Origin: Pseudomonadota bacterium
GTDB lineage: Bacteria; Myxococcota_A; UBA9160; SZUA-336
Direction: 5' to 3'
Length of the DNA: 38,235 nt
NCBI GenBank assembly: GCA_003247575.1
Contig: QJZC01000025.1
Span: forward strand, 70,498 to 108,732
The notes under the pieces are model-generated. The model searched no databases. It saw nothing but the letters and a program-made list of their open reading frames with translations, and was not told where the DNA came from. The position numbers and the translations under genes are program-made. Positions 16,990 to 25,535 of the stretch are shown piece by piece (the stretch's first letter is position 1; each line of letters begins with the position of its first letter).

Positions 16990-18471
16990 TCAGGGGTTCA
17001 GCATCGAGAGCGGGCGGCCCAGCCTCGTGGCCAGCTCTCTCAACAGCACGAGTTCAGAAGGGAGCAGCATGCGCCTGACCCCATCTGCAGACTCCAGGTA
17101 CTGCCGCGCCTCGTCGTCCGCTCCGGCGGCCTCGGCGATCGATGCGGCATGCAGAAAGATGCGGGCGTCCCGAGTGCCTACAGCGAGCGCCTCGCGGATG
17201 CGCCGGCGTGCCTCGGAGGAATCTCCGGCCCGATGAGCGGCCCACGCCAGCGCGTCGAGCGTGAAGACATCCTGACGCACGCGAAGCTCCCGCTGCGCGA
17301 GGTTCAGCGCGACGTCCAAGTCGGAATTCCTGGTGGCGAGAAAGAGGGAGTAGGTGCGCGGATCGTCCAACGCTCCGCTGCGCCGAAGCTCCGCCTCGAC
17401 CTCTCCTCGCCGCGACACGTCTCCAGCCTCCTCGAGCGCCTCGAGATAGACCCAAAGGTACCCGGGCAGCGGAACGGCGGACGCCGCTCGCTGCAGGAGC
17501 TCGCTTGCCCGGCCCGCACCGTCCTCTTCGAGCAGCAGGATCCGTCCTCGCAGGAGAAGCGCAGGTGGATACTCCGGCTCGAGAGCGAGCGCGCTGTCCA
17601 CCTGCTTCTGGGCTCGTTCCATCCGGCCAGCCTCGAAGTAGAACTGCCCGAGCCGAATTCGAGCCCAGGCGGCCGCTTCGCGATCCGCGCCTCCCACTGC
17701 ACCCGCGGCCTTTTCCATCAGCTCGATCGCGCCCGCGAGGTCCCCGGTCTGCCAGCGGACGTCTGCCGCTCGCGAGTACGCCGCGGAGCTGGGCTTCAGA
17801 TCCAACATCTGCTGATAGGCTGCGACCGCGCCTTCGAGCTTGCCCTGCTCCAGAAGCGAATCGCCGAGCAGGCCATAGTCGAAGGAGAGCCCGCGTGCAG
17901 CGACGATTTCGCGCGCGAGGACCTCCGCCTCGGCGAAGCGATGCTCGGAGTTCAGAACATGCCCGCGCAGCAGCTTGGCCCCCACGTGCTCCGGATCGGT
18001 CTTCAGGATGCACGACGACGCTCGCTCGGCCAGTGTGTAGTACCCCGAATCAGAGGTCGATCGCGCCTTCGCCACGAGCGACCATCCCAAGCGCTCGAGA
18101 TTCGCGGATCGGACTTCTTCGGACGATGCGCCAGCCGCCTGCCCACGGAAGCGCCCGATCTCTCGATCGATCGGATCCTCTGCGTCCAGCTCGGACTCAC
18201 CGAGGGCTACGACACAAGCATCGATCTCTGGGCCAGCCCCTCCCGTCGCTAGGTCAGCATCCTCGGAGATCATCGACCACTTGTCGCGACCGTCCGCAGC
18301 TTCACCCAAGGAAGTTGCGGGGTGCTCTCCGCATGCCACCAGACCCAGCGAGAGCATACCCATGGCAACGCAAAGCCCTAAGTATGGGGACCGGTCCCGT
18401 CGAGAAGCCCTCGTCCGCCTGGTCTGCCTCATCCAGATCACACCCATCCCATCAGCGGCGGAACGCAGCAT
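16990..18471 (-). CDS. TPR-repeat lipoprotein, partner of the DUF4331 protein
   Basis: A protein of about 490 residues, exported and lipid-anchored: a basic N-terminus, then MGMLSLGLVACGEH with a lipobox cysteine. From about residue 115 it is built of tetratricopeptide repeats, for example FDYGLLGDSLLEQGKLEGAV, WARIRLGQFYFEAGRMERA and PPALLLRGRILLLEEDG. The residues between cysteine and repeats are acidic. TPR solenoids bind other proteins, so this lipoprotein may hold the DUF4331 protein or its partner at the membrane. Start choice is uncertain: 18471 (ATG, GAGG at -13) is best supported; in-frame alternatives are GTG 18510 and ATGs at 18447 and 18432. A tandem repeat lies just upstream. Confidence 0.85.
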   Translation of the reverse strand: MLRSAADGMGVIWMRQTRRTRASRRDRSPYLGLCVAMGMLSLGLVACGEHPATSLGEAADGRDKWSMISEDADLATGGAGPEIDACVVALGESELDAEDPIDREIGRFRGQAAGASSEEVRSANLERLGWSLVAKARSTSDSGYYTLAERASSCILKTDPEHVGAKLLRGHVLNSEHRFAEAEVLAREIVAARGLSFDYGLLGDSLLEQGKLEGAVAAYQQMLDLKPSSAAYSRAADVRWQTGDLAGAIELMEKAAGAVGGADREAAAWARIRLGQFYFEAGRMERAQKQVDSALALEPEYPPALLLRGRILLLEEDGAGRASELLQRAASAVPLPGYLWVYLEALEEAGDVSRRGEVEAELRRSGALDDPRTYSLFLATRNSDLDVALNLAQRELRVRQDVFTLDALAWAAHRAGDSSEARRRIREALAVGTRDARIFLHAASIAEAAGADDEARQYLESADGVRRMLLPSELVLLRELATRLGRPLSMLNP

Positions 18472-18516
18472 CACCTCGCACCTCGTCCGGAGCGTCCACG
18501 ATGCGCTCACCCATTC

Positions 18517-18557
18517 GAATCATGTCAACGGAACATCTCAACGGAATCATGTCAACG
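18517..18557 (-). repeat. three tandem TTGA-ATG-TTC(C)G units upstream of the TPR/DUF4331 operon
   Basis: On the minus strand the units TTGACATGATTCCG, TTGAGATGTTCCG and TTGACATGATTCG follow each other directly. Two contain the -35-like hexamer TTGACA, but no good -10 lies at 16-18 bases from either. The spacing of 13-14 bp is more than one helical turn. They sit 46-86 bp upstream of the chosen start codon, so an operator or repeated promoter element is likely. Confidence 0.6.
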
Positions 18558-19436
18558 AACCAGGAAAGGAAGACGCTGCACTCATCAGCACGGGCGCGGC
18601 CTCTTCTACAAGAAGTGAGTCGTTCTCACTCCTCATGTCTCGCGGATCCGCCCCCCGCTCGTCATTCGAGCCCTAAACACGAAGGCCCCTCACTCATCGG
18701 CCAGGTCATCGCAAGGTATGGAAATCTCCACAACCGCGTCAACAACAAACCCAGAACGTGTGAAACTAAAGAGCTATTGCGAAGAGTCATACACTCGATC
18801 GGATAAGAACCCGAACATTCCTCACGAACCCCTGGCCACATGACGGATAGATCGAATAGACAGACTCAAACGCGCTAATAAATGAGACCCGACTCCCCCG
18901 ATAGACGCACCGCCGCGACACGACATAGCCAGACATGCCTGACCGGCAGCCAGGATCCAGATACAGCGAACTCGAGGAACAGTCGAGGCACGTGCACCGT
19001 CGAGCCCTCGAAATGGCGCCGCGGAGATTCCGTTCCCTTCGGCGTGGAGTCGAGATTCGCTCGGCGGCAAGAGTCCGAGTCGAGCAAGTCTCGCGGCGCA
19101 CGAGCTCCAGCGATCCCCGCCATGTCCCGCTCTTGAATGGGATCCCATCCAAACGAATGGTTTCCCGGTGTAGTTGCCTACGTTCTGCAGTCCGCCTCCC
19201 CCATGGTATCGATTTCAACGAACGAATCAGATCGAAATGAATCCGGGATCCAAACGCGTCATTCGTGACCTCTTCGATCCACTCGAGCTCCGAGTTGCGT
19301 GCGCTCAAGATCCCGCATCTAGTTTGAGCGTCCCTCATTGATCACTTAGCCACCTCCAAGCGTTCACATTCATCCTTCGCATCCCAATCCAGTGACTAGA
19401 CCCAACATCCGACGGTGATAGGATAGGACTCAGTAC
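18558..19436. other. gene-poor region before tRNA-Lys
   Basis: Almost 900 bases without a credible gene. The longest open frame (minus, 18787-19338) has no domain, no ribosome-binding site and a composition unlike neighbouring proteins. By eye the base composition is less G+C-rich than the flanks. I found no inverted repeats typical of an insertion sequence and no RNA I recognise. Confidence 0.55.
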
Positions 19437-19512
19437 GGGCCTGTAGCTCAGCTGGAAGAGCAGTGGACTTTTAATCCATTCGTCCGGGGTTCGAATCCCT
19501 GCGGGCCCACCA
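19437..19512 (+). tRNA. tRNA-Lys (anticodon TTT)
   Basis: A complete 76-nt cloverleaf with encoded CCA. Acceptor stem GGGCCTG pairs with CGGGCCC (one G-U). The D arm has AGCTCAGCTGG, the anticodon loop is CTTTTAA with anticodon TTT, and the T arm is GGGGTTCGAATCCC-like. It reads AAA/AAG lysine codons. It stands alone; no other tRNA is adjacent, and no repeat of its 3' end marks an integrated element in this window. Confidence 0.97.
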
Positions 19513-19865
19513 GACACGCGACCTGCACCTAGAAGGTCAGCAAGAACTCTCCGCTGCCGCCTTTCACCTCATGCGGGTCCTCGATTCTCGTGCCCTCTCC
19601 TCCCCTCGACGCAGGCGGCCGACTCTTTTCTTCCATACACAGGAAAGCATGCATTGAAACTTCGCCGTGTATCGAAATACAATCGACCCGCCTGAGCTGA
19701 AGGGGCGTTTCCCTTTCGATGCGAGATCGAGACACGAGACGAGATCGAGTCACGGAACCGAACTTCAGCACTGGCAATGGGGTCACCCCCCGAGCGCGGG
19801 CTCCGTGGGCTTTCGAGCCTCGAGTCGCACCTTCGAGTTGAACACCAGACCTGAAGTTGTCGTCG
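19513..19865. other. leader region of the polysaccharide operon
   Basis: About 350 bases between tRNA-Lys and the glycosyltransferase gene. The A+T-rich patch around 19620-19690 is where I would look for the operon promoter, but no clear hexamer pair stands out. No gene is supported. Confidence 0.5.
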
Positions 19866-21056
19866 ATGCGAATTCTGTTGCTGAACTACGAGTTTCCGCC
19901 GCTGGGGGGAGGAGCGTCAGCAGCGAGCTACCAGCTCGCGCGAACGCTCGTGGCAAAGGGGCATCGAGTAGACGTCGTCACCTCACGCATGCCTGGCCAG
20001 CTGGAGAGAGAGGACTTCGAGGGGATCCACGTGATCCGGGTCGCCACCCGGCGCAAGGACGTCCAGGATTGCGGACTGCTCGGCGCGGCTACCTACGTAC
20101 TCGCAGCTTCCGCCGCCACATACCGGCTCACTCGCCAGCACTCCTACGACGTCGTCCACTACTTCTTCGGGCTTCCCACGGGCGCCCTCGCCCTTGCCGT
20201 TCCCAAACTACGCCAGATCCCCTCGGTTCTTTCGTTGCGCGGGTCGGACGTGCCCGGCTATGACGATTCACAAGGGGTTCTGCCGGCTCTACACGGCCTT
20301 CTGCACCCGGTCACACGCGCAATCTGGTCTTCGGTGGACCGGATCGTTGCCAACAGCGATGGGCTGCGGCACCTGGCACAGCAGTTTCTCCCCGACGTGC
20401 CCATCGGAATGATCCCGAACGCCGTCCGGACAGACATCTTCAAGCCATCAGGGACTTGCCACTACAAAGTGGCCGCTCCCGTTCGAATTCTGTGCGTCGC
20501 GCGTCTAGTCGCGCGCAAGGGAATCGCGGACCTGCTCGACGCGCTCGCACTGATTCCGCACACCAACGTTCGCCTGTCGCTCCAGGGATCAGGGCGAGAC
20601 GAGGCGGCGCTACGACGACGAGCAGATCGCCTCGGAATCGCCACACGAGTCGACTTCTGCGGCTTCAAGCCGCAATCCGAGCTGGCACCCTCCTACGCTG
20701 ATGCAGACATATTCGTTCTCCCCTCTCATTCGGAATCCTGCTCGATGGCACTGCTAGAAGCGATGTCGAGTGGCTTGCCGGTCATTGCGACTCGCGTCGG
20801 CGGCACGCCAGAGCTGGTAGAAGAAGGACTTGGCGGAATCCTCCTACCAGAGCGCTCCCCCAAGTCGCTGGCCGCGGCCCTGATGCGACTCATACGCAGC
20901 CCGGAAGACCGCGCGCGGATGGGAACTCACAACCGCAAACGCATCGAGTGCCTCAGCTGGGACTCCGTCAGCGCTGCATATCTCGCCGAGTACGAACACG
21001 TCATCGAGATGCACCGGAAAGAGCCGTCTCGACTCTCTGCCGGGACTCCTCTGTGA
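19866..21056 (+). CDS. family 4 glycosyltransferase
   Basis: A 396-residue GT-B fold glycosyltransferase of family GT4, which transfers a sugar from a nucleotide donor with retention, here probably to a surface-polysaccharide or lipid-linked acceptor. The N-terminal Rossmann half opens MRILLLNYEFPPLGGGASAA with the glycine-rich acceptor loop. The C-terminal half has RILCVARLVARKGIADLLDA, LQGSGRDEAAL, the EX7E motif in SESCSMALLEAM, and SGLPVIATRVGGTPELVEEG. There is no signal peptide; the enzyme acts at the cytoplasmic face. ATG at 19866 is preferred to an upstream TTG at 19857. It is the first gene of an operon: its stop overlaps the next start as GTGA. The sugar used cannot be told. Confidence 0.94.
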   Translation: MRILLLNYEFPPLGGGASAASYQLARTLVAKGHRVDVVTSRMPGQLEREDFEGIHVIRVATRRKDVQDCGLLGAATYVLAASAATYRLTRQHSYDVVHYFFGLPTGALALAVPKLRQIPSVLSLRGSDVPGYDDSQGVLPALHGLLHPVTRAIWSSVDRIVANSDGLRHLAQQFLPDVPIGMIPNAVRTDIFKPSGTCHYKVAAPVRILCVARLVARKGIADLLDALALIPHTNVRLSLQGSGRDEAALRRRADRLGIATRVDFCGFKPQSELAPSYADADIFVLPSHSESCSMALLEAMSSGLPVIATRVGGTPELVEEGLGGILLPERSPKSLAAALMRLIRSPEDRARMGTHNRKRIECLSWDSVSAAYLAEYEHVIEMHRKEPSRLSAGTPL

Positions 21057-22579
21057 GCGTTCCGCGCCTGATCAAGAATGTCTTCGCCAACTATGCGGGG
21101 GCAGGCATCAGCGCAGCTGTGCTGTTCTTTCTCACTCCGTTCGTCATTCGGGAGCTGGGGACGACTGGCTACGCAGTCTGGATCCTGGTTCACTCCATCG
21201 TCTCCTATCTCCACATCTTCGACCTCGGCATGCACAGCGCACTGGTGAAGTACGCAGCCGAGTGCCCAGAGACCGACCACGGCGTCAGAGATCTTCAGCG
21301 GCTCGTCGGCACTCTCCTCGTCCTACTGCTCGCGGCAGGCATGGGCGCCCTGCTCGCCAGCGGAGCCATCGCGATCTGGATCGTTCCCTTGCTCAGAGTC
21401 CCCCCGGATTGGGTCGAGACACTGCAGCAGATCACGGTCCTGCTGGGTATAGACGTACTCCTTCAGTTCGTTGCTTCTGCGCTGAGTGGGCTACTGGCCG
21501 GGCGCCAGCGCTACGACGTTCTGAACGGCGTTCAGATCGGCTGCCGCCTCGCGCGCGCAGCCTCGACGGTGATTCTGCTCGTCTCGGGGTACGGGGTCGT
21601 CGCGCTGGTGTTCGCCGAACTCTTCACCACCCTCGGGAGCCTGAGCGTGCTGGCCTACATCGTGCGCCGGCTCTATCCGGCGCTCACGCTCTCATTCGGC
21701 CTCTTCGATCGCGGGACTTGGAGGCACGTGCGGAGCTATAGCTTCTGGGCCCTGATGAACGACCTAGCCATACGGGGTGGAGGCGAGCTGGACAATCTGC
21801 TGATACCGGTCTTCCTCTCCCTGTCCCTACTCACCCCCTACTCTGTCGCGTGCTCGATCGCGACCGTGCTGTTCTGGGTCATCGAGCCAATCGTGGAAGT
21901 TCTGTTTCCCTTCTCTTCGGAGCTCGGGGCGAGAAACGACCGCGAGAAGCTGGATCGGCTCCTCGTCCAAGGCAGCAAGGCTGCCGTCGCCGCAGCCTGC
22001 CCGTTCGCGATCGTATTGCTGTTCGCTGGCGAGTCGATCATCTCGAACTGGGTCGGCGCAGAGTACGCGCCCGAGGCCACCCCCGTCCTGCTCCTGGTCG
22101 TGCCGAGCTTTCTCGTCACAGCCGCGTTCTCACCCGCAGTCACCATTCTGACCGCACTATCGCGAGTCCGTGAGGTGTTCTTGCTTACCGTGCTCGAGAT
22201 TCTGTGCGCAGCTCTCCTGGTCGCTCTATCCGTTCGTACCTACGGCCTGACTGGCCTGGCTGCGAGCTATCTGATCGCCAACTGCGCATTGAGCTTTGGC
22301 GGCCTTCTGCCACTAGTCTGCAAGACCGTCGACGTGCCCGTGCTCCGCTACGCGCGGGAGGCCTTGGCACGTCCTCTCTGGCCTGGCATCCCGGCAGCCG
22401 CGGTCGCATCCCTCGTGATGAGCCGTTGGAATCCGACCGGCTGGATGGGCGTGGCAGCGATTGCAGCGCTGGTGCTCGTGACCTATTTCGTCGGCTTCTC
22501 ACTCTTGTCCATCACCAGATCAGAGCGAGCTGAGATCTTTCAGCTCGCGACTCGCCTGGTAGCGACGCGAGCCGTCTGA
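21053..22579 (+). CDS. polysaccharide flippase (Wzx/MATE-like, MOP superfamily)
   Basis: A 508-residue integral membrane protein with 12-14 hydrophobic segments, of the Wzx/PST type in the MOP exporter superfamily, which flips lipid-linked oligosaccharides across the inner membrane. The N-terminus is typical: RLIKNVFANYAGAGISAAVL, TPFVIRELGTTGYAVWILVH and YLHIFDLGMHSALVKY. Conserved loops such as SYSFWALMNDLAIRGGGELD follow near the middle. The real start is GTG at 21053, overlapping the glycosyltransferase stop by 4 bases (GTGA), which implies translational coupling; the longer upstream frame is unlikely. The acyltransferase begins 3 bases after its stop. Together these genes suggest Wzx-dependent export of a short or modified glycan. 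No polymerase (Wzy) gene is visible. Confidence 0.93.
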   Translation: MSVPRLIKNVFANYAGAGISAAVLFFLTPFVIRELGTTGYAVWILVHSIVSYLHIFDLGMHSALVKYAAECPETDHGVRDLQRLVGTLLVLLLAAGMGALLASGAIAIWIVPLLRVPPDWVETLQQITVLLGIDVLLQFVASALSGLLAGRQRYDVLNGVQIGCRLARAASTVILLVSGYGVVALVFAELFTTLGSLSVLAYIVRRLYPALTLSFGLFDRGTWRHVRSYSFWALMNDLAIRGGGELDNLLIPVFLSLSLLTPYSVACSIATVLFWVIEPIVEVLFPFSSELGARNDREKLDRLLVQGSKAAVAAACPFAIVLLFAGESIISNWVGAEYAPEATPVLLLVVPSFLVTAAFSPAVTILTALSRVREVFLLTVLEILCAALLVALSVRTYGLTGLAASYLIANCALSFGGLLPLVCKTVDVPVLRYAREALARPLWPGIPAAAVASLVMSRWNPTGWMGVAAIAALVLVTYFVGFSLLSITRSERAEIFQLATRLVATRAV

Positions 22580-22582
22580 GCC

Positions 22583-24334
22583 ATGGCGCCGTGTCTCTAC
22601 TTCGCTGTTCTCGAGGCGGGCCACGCCCGCCAGGTCGCGGCCCTTGAACGGAGCGTACACAGGCAAGAGAACGTTCACGGATTCCGGGAGCTTCGCGAAG
22701 AACTTGCGAGCGCTGAACGGAAGGGCAATCTCAGCCTCGGACTCTGGGACCGCGCCAAGCTCGTCGGTTACGTCCTTGCGTACGTAGAACTGCACGGATG
22801 CGAGGACGGATCGGATGCTCCGACCGTATACATCTCCGACCTCGCGGTCTTGCCAGGCTATCGGCGAATGCTCCGCGAGCTCATCGGGCGCTGGGGCGAC
22901 CTCGTACGCGCATCCAATCCCGACCTTCCCGTGGAGGCCCACTCCTTTCGGCCCGAATTCGAGAAGTGGCACTCCGCTCTCGCACCCCTCTTCGCGGACG
23001 CGGGCTTCAGGATCTCGAGCTACCGTCAGGTAGACGAAGAAGGCGAGCTCGCTCGTTTCTGGATTCGCTGGCATCACTGCTCGCCGCCACGCCAGGATCC
23101 TCGAGCGATCGGAGTCATCGCCTCCTATGTCGTCGGCGGCAGGACCTACGACGTCAGGGTCGTTCAGGACGCCCTCCAGTGGTCCCGACTCGAACCCTTC
23201 TGGAACACGCTGCTGCACGAGACTCCCGAATCGACCGGCTTCCAGAGCTACGAGTATATGCGTGCATGGTGGCGATGCTTCGGCCTCCCCCGACGTCGGC
23301 TGCTGATCCTGACGTTCTGGCACGGGGGCGAGCTACGCGGAATCGCGCCACTTGCGCTGCTGGCCATACGCACTCTGAGCGGCTGGGTGCGAGAACTGTC
23401 CTTTCTGGGCACGCGGCTCGAGGTGGATCGCCCTACCTTCCTCTTCGGAAATCACGTCCAAGAGTGCACCGAAGCCCTGATTCGCTGCCTGGACGAGTCC
23501 GACGCCCCGTGGGACCGACTGCACCTTCACGAGCAAACCGCAGAGGGGCCCTACGTTCCGGCGCTCTGTGCCTATGCGGAGTCGCGACAGCAGCATGCTG
23601 TGGTCCAAGACGATGCGGTGAGCCCGTTCCTCCCGCTCGAGACATCGTTCGAGGCCTTCCTTGCTTCACGATCTCGGCACTTTCGCAAGCGTGTCCGGAG
23701 TGCGGTTCGCAAGCTCGAGTCCTGCGGAAAGCTCCGATTCGACCGTTGCAGCGACTGGCCACGCGTGACCGACGCATTGCGCAGCTACCGTAACCTGGAA
23801 GCGCGAAGCTGGAAGAACGGCCACGAAGCCGGAATCGGCGAGACCCGACGTGCTGCCTTCTACGATCAGTTGCTCCGGACGCTCGGCCCCAAGGGAGCCT
23901 TTCACGTGCTGTCGTTGACCCTGGATGATCAGCTGATCGCCTCGACCATCGCCATGGTGCACGGAACGAACTACTACTCGCTTCAGATCACCCACGACTC
24001 CGACTACAGCAAGTTCTCTCCCGGAACGGTGCTCGAGTATTTCGAGCTTCAGGACTGCTTTGGCTCCGACTACACCGAGTACGACTTTCTGGGCGGACAC
24101 CTCGTCAACAAGCGTCGCTGGACATCCGATGCTCGACACTCGGTCCGCGTCGTCATCACCAAGCGCTCTGCCTGGAGCCCTCTAGAACACTTCTGGCTCC
24201 TCCAGCTTCGGCCCCGCGTGCGCACCTTGCTGGCGCGAAGCGGCCTCCTGAGCCGCGCGGTAGTGTTCCACGGCCGGATCAAGGAGCAGATCGCCCGTCT
24301 CTTGAATGGTACCGCCTCTCGACAGTTGCACTAG
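22583..24334 (+). CDS. GNAT domain fused to BioF2/CelD-like acyltransferase
   Basis: A 583-residue protein with two acyltransferase-like units. Residues about 5-165 form a GNAT-like domain: LGLWDRAKLVGYVLAYVEL, then TVYISDLAVLPGYRRMLREL with the acyl-CoA loop in degenerate form. Residues about 180-560 are of the BioF2-like/CelD type (Acetyltransf_6): FQSYEYMRAWWRCFG, LRGIAPLALLAI, ASRSRHFRKRVRSAVRKLE, YDQLLRTLGPKGAFHVLSLT and FLGGHLVNKRRWT. Such domains occur in exopolysaccharide gene clusters and FemAB-like enzymes. The gene follows the flippase by 3 bases, so it likely adds an acyl or amino acid group to the glycan or its lipid carrier before export. The GNAT call on the N-terminal part is less certain than the C-terminal one. 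Confidence 0.85.
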   Translation: MAPCLYFAVLEAGHARQVAALERSVHRQENVHGFRELREELASAERKGNLSLGLWDRAKLVGYVLAYVELHGCEDGSDAPTVYISDLAVLPGYRRMLRELIGRWGDLVRASNPDLPVEAHSFRPEFEKWHSALAPLFADAGFRISSYRQVDEEGELARFWIRWHHCSPPRQDPRAIGVIASYVVGGRTYDVRVVQDALQWSRLEPFWNTLLHETPESTGFQSYEYMRAWWRCFGLPRRRLLILTFWHGGELRGIAPLALLAIRTLSGWVRELSFLGTRLEVDRPTFLFGNHVQECTEALIRCLDESDAPWDRLHLHEQTAEGPYVPALCAYAESRQQHAVVQDDAVSPFLPLETSFEAFLASRSRHFRKRVRSAVRKLESCGKLRFDRCSDWPRVTDALRSYRNLEARSWKNGHEAGIGETRRAAFYDQLLRTLGPKGAFHVLSLTLDDQLIASTIAMVHGTNYYSLQITHDSDYSKFSPGTVLEYFELQDCFGSDYTEYDFLGGHLVNKRRWTSDARHSVRVVITKRSAWSPLEHFWLLQLRPRVRTLLARSGLLSRAVVFHGRIKEQIARLLNGTASRQLH

Positions 24335-24444
24335 CCACTAGCTCGCTCAGCGCGGTTGCTCGAAGCGCGGGACCGTCGTCCTGCTGGGCCGCGTGCTGAT
24401 CCAAGGGTCTAGCGCCTCCGGCGAACGCATGCGACATCTCAGGT

Positions 24445-25023
24445 TTACCAGCCCTCCCCGATCGACGAGCGTAGACGTTTTCGCGCGTGAAACATGCGGG
24501 TCTTGACCGTGTTCACCGGAATCTGAAGAGCCTCCGCGATCTCCGCGTACGAGTTCCCGGCGCCAAATGCAAGCTCGATGACATCACGCTGCTCGGGAGA
24601 CAGCTGCTCGATCGCAGTTTTCAGCAGTGCTAGCTGCTCCCGGCGAGCGGCGGTCTGTTCGGTCTCGCTCGACCCGGCGATGTTCTCCAAAATGGGATCG
24701 TCGGTTTCGCCCGAGGGAACATCCCGTCTACGGCGTTGTGCTTCCAGCTTCTTCAGTGCCTTCTTCTGCGCAATTCCGAAAATCCAGCTCGACAGCCGCT
24801 TTTCAGGCCGGAAACGATCCGCTCTCTGCCACACGACGACCATCGTATCGTTCACACACTCCTCCACGAGTTGCGGATCACGAAGCACGCGGCGCAGATA
24901 GGCAAGCAGTCTCCCCGAGAAATCTCGATAGACTCGTTCGAACGCCTGCTGATCGCGCCTCGCGACGCGACGAATCAGCTCGCGAATTGATTGCTCTTCG
25001 CGGAAGGGGGCGCCTGACGGCAT
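24445..25023 (-). CDS. ECF-type RNA polymerase sigma factor (second)
   Basis: A 192-residue sigma factor. Region 2 (about 15-90): RDQQAFERVYRDFSGRLLAY, VEECVNDTMVVVWQRADRF and LSSWIFGIAQKKALKKLEA. Region 4 (about 130-190): LSPEQRDVIELAFGAGNSYA, EIAEALQIPVNTVKTRMFHA, then RKRLRSSIGEGW. The two sigma factors in the window are not close copies. The ATG at 25021-25023 has no ribosome-binding site of its own, but it overlaps the stop of a 45-codon leader ORF as TGATG, so it is probably translated by re-initiation. An ORF start far upstream (25236) is rejected as unconserved. Downstream it converges with the acyltransferase gene; no anti-sigma gene follows. Confidence 0.93.
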   Translation of the reverse strand: MPSGAPFREEQSIRELIRRVARRDQQAFERVYRDFSGRLLAYLRRVLRDPQLVEECVNDTMVVVWQRADRFRPEKRLSSWIFGIAQKKALKKLEAQRRRRDVPSGETDDPILENIAGSSETEQTAARREQLALLKTAIEQLSPEQRDVIELAFGAGNSYAEIAEALQIPVNTVKTRMFHARKRLRSSIGEGW

Positions 25024-25160
25024 CACGGGACCGCCGCCAGGACGCTCGCACGACCGAGCCTCCGAGACTTGATCAGCCAAAACGATTCCTCGCCTCGCAC
25101 AAGCCTGGCAAGGAGTGCTCGTTCGAAAACAGCCAGCGCGGACGTAGATAGAATCTCCAT
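25023..25160 (-). CDS. 45-codon leader ORF coupled to the ECF sigma factor
   Basis: An ATG at 25158-25160 is preceded by AGGAGG with six bases between, the best ribosome-binding site of this region. It opens a 45-codon frame, starting MEILSTSALAVFERALLARL and ending with TGA that overlaps the sigma factor's ATG (TGATG). The peptide has a hydrophobic/amphipathic first half and a basic second half and no recognised domain. Because the sigma gene lacks its own site, the small frame probably controls sigma translation by coupling. It could encode a functional peptide or act only as a leader. Confidence 0.6.
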   Translation of the reverse strand: MEILSTSALAVFERALLARLVRGEESFWLIKSRRLGRASVLAAVP

Positions 25161-25535
25161 GGGTATCCTCCTGTCTCCTCGACTCCGGCGTGCACCTTCG
25201 AGGGACTCTCCCCCCGCAAGCACTCTTGCGACACACGATCAGATGGCGTTCCGGGGGTGTAGCATCGAAGCCTTCCGCTACCTGTGAAGCTGGTTACATC
25301 GCCGCTGAGAAGGCATGCGACGCGGCTCTTCGCGAGGCTGAATCCTGACTTTCTCCGAAGACCAGAAGCGGGAATGGCGGCGCAGCGAGATCGAAGGCGC
25401 TCGATTTCGTAGACCCGTCGTTTGAACCGAAATCTCGCATCGGGGAAATACCAGGCAGAGGCAAGCAGCGCGCCCACGCGGGTAGCCTGAACGCCTCGAG
25501 AGATGACTCACCCGATTCACTAGGAGAACAAGACT
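25161..25535. other. divergent region between ECF sigma factor leader and secreted protein
   Basis: About 375 bases with promoters expected in both directions: the sigma operon (minus) and the small secreted protein (plus). Nothing else is supported. An autoregulated ECF promoter would be expected here, but I do not see a pair of hexamers clear enough to report. Confidence 0.45.

Noticed and set aside
18787..19338. Minus-strand open frame of 183 codons
   Set aside because: No ribosome-binding site, no domain, Arg/Ser-rich content typical of a frame in non-coding GC-rich DNA.
19529..19648. Minus-strand 39-codon frame starting ATGCATGC
   Set aside because: Weak ribosome-binding site, no recognisable peptide, and lies in the probable leader of the polysaccharide operon.
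20370..20400. TGGCAC-like sigma-54 promoter element inside the glycosyltransferase gene
   Set aside because: The -12 element is a poor match (TTTC instead of TTGC) and it lies within coding sequence.
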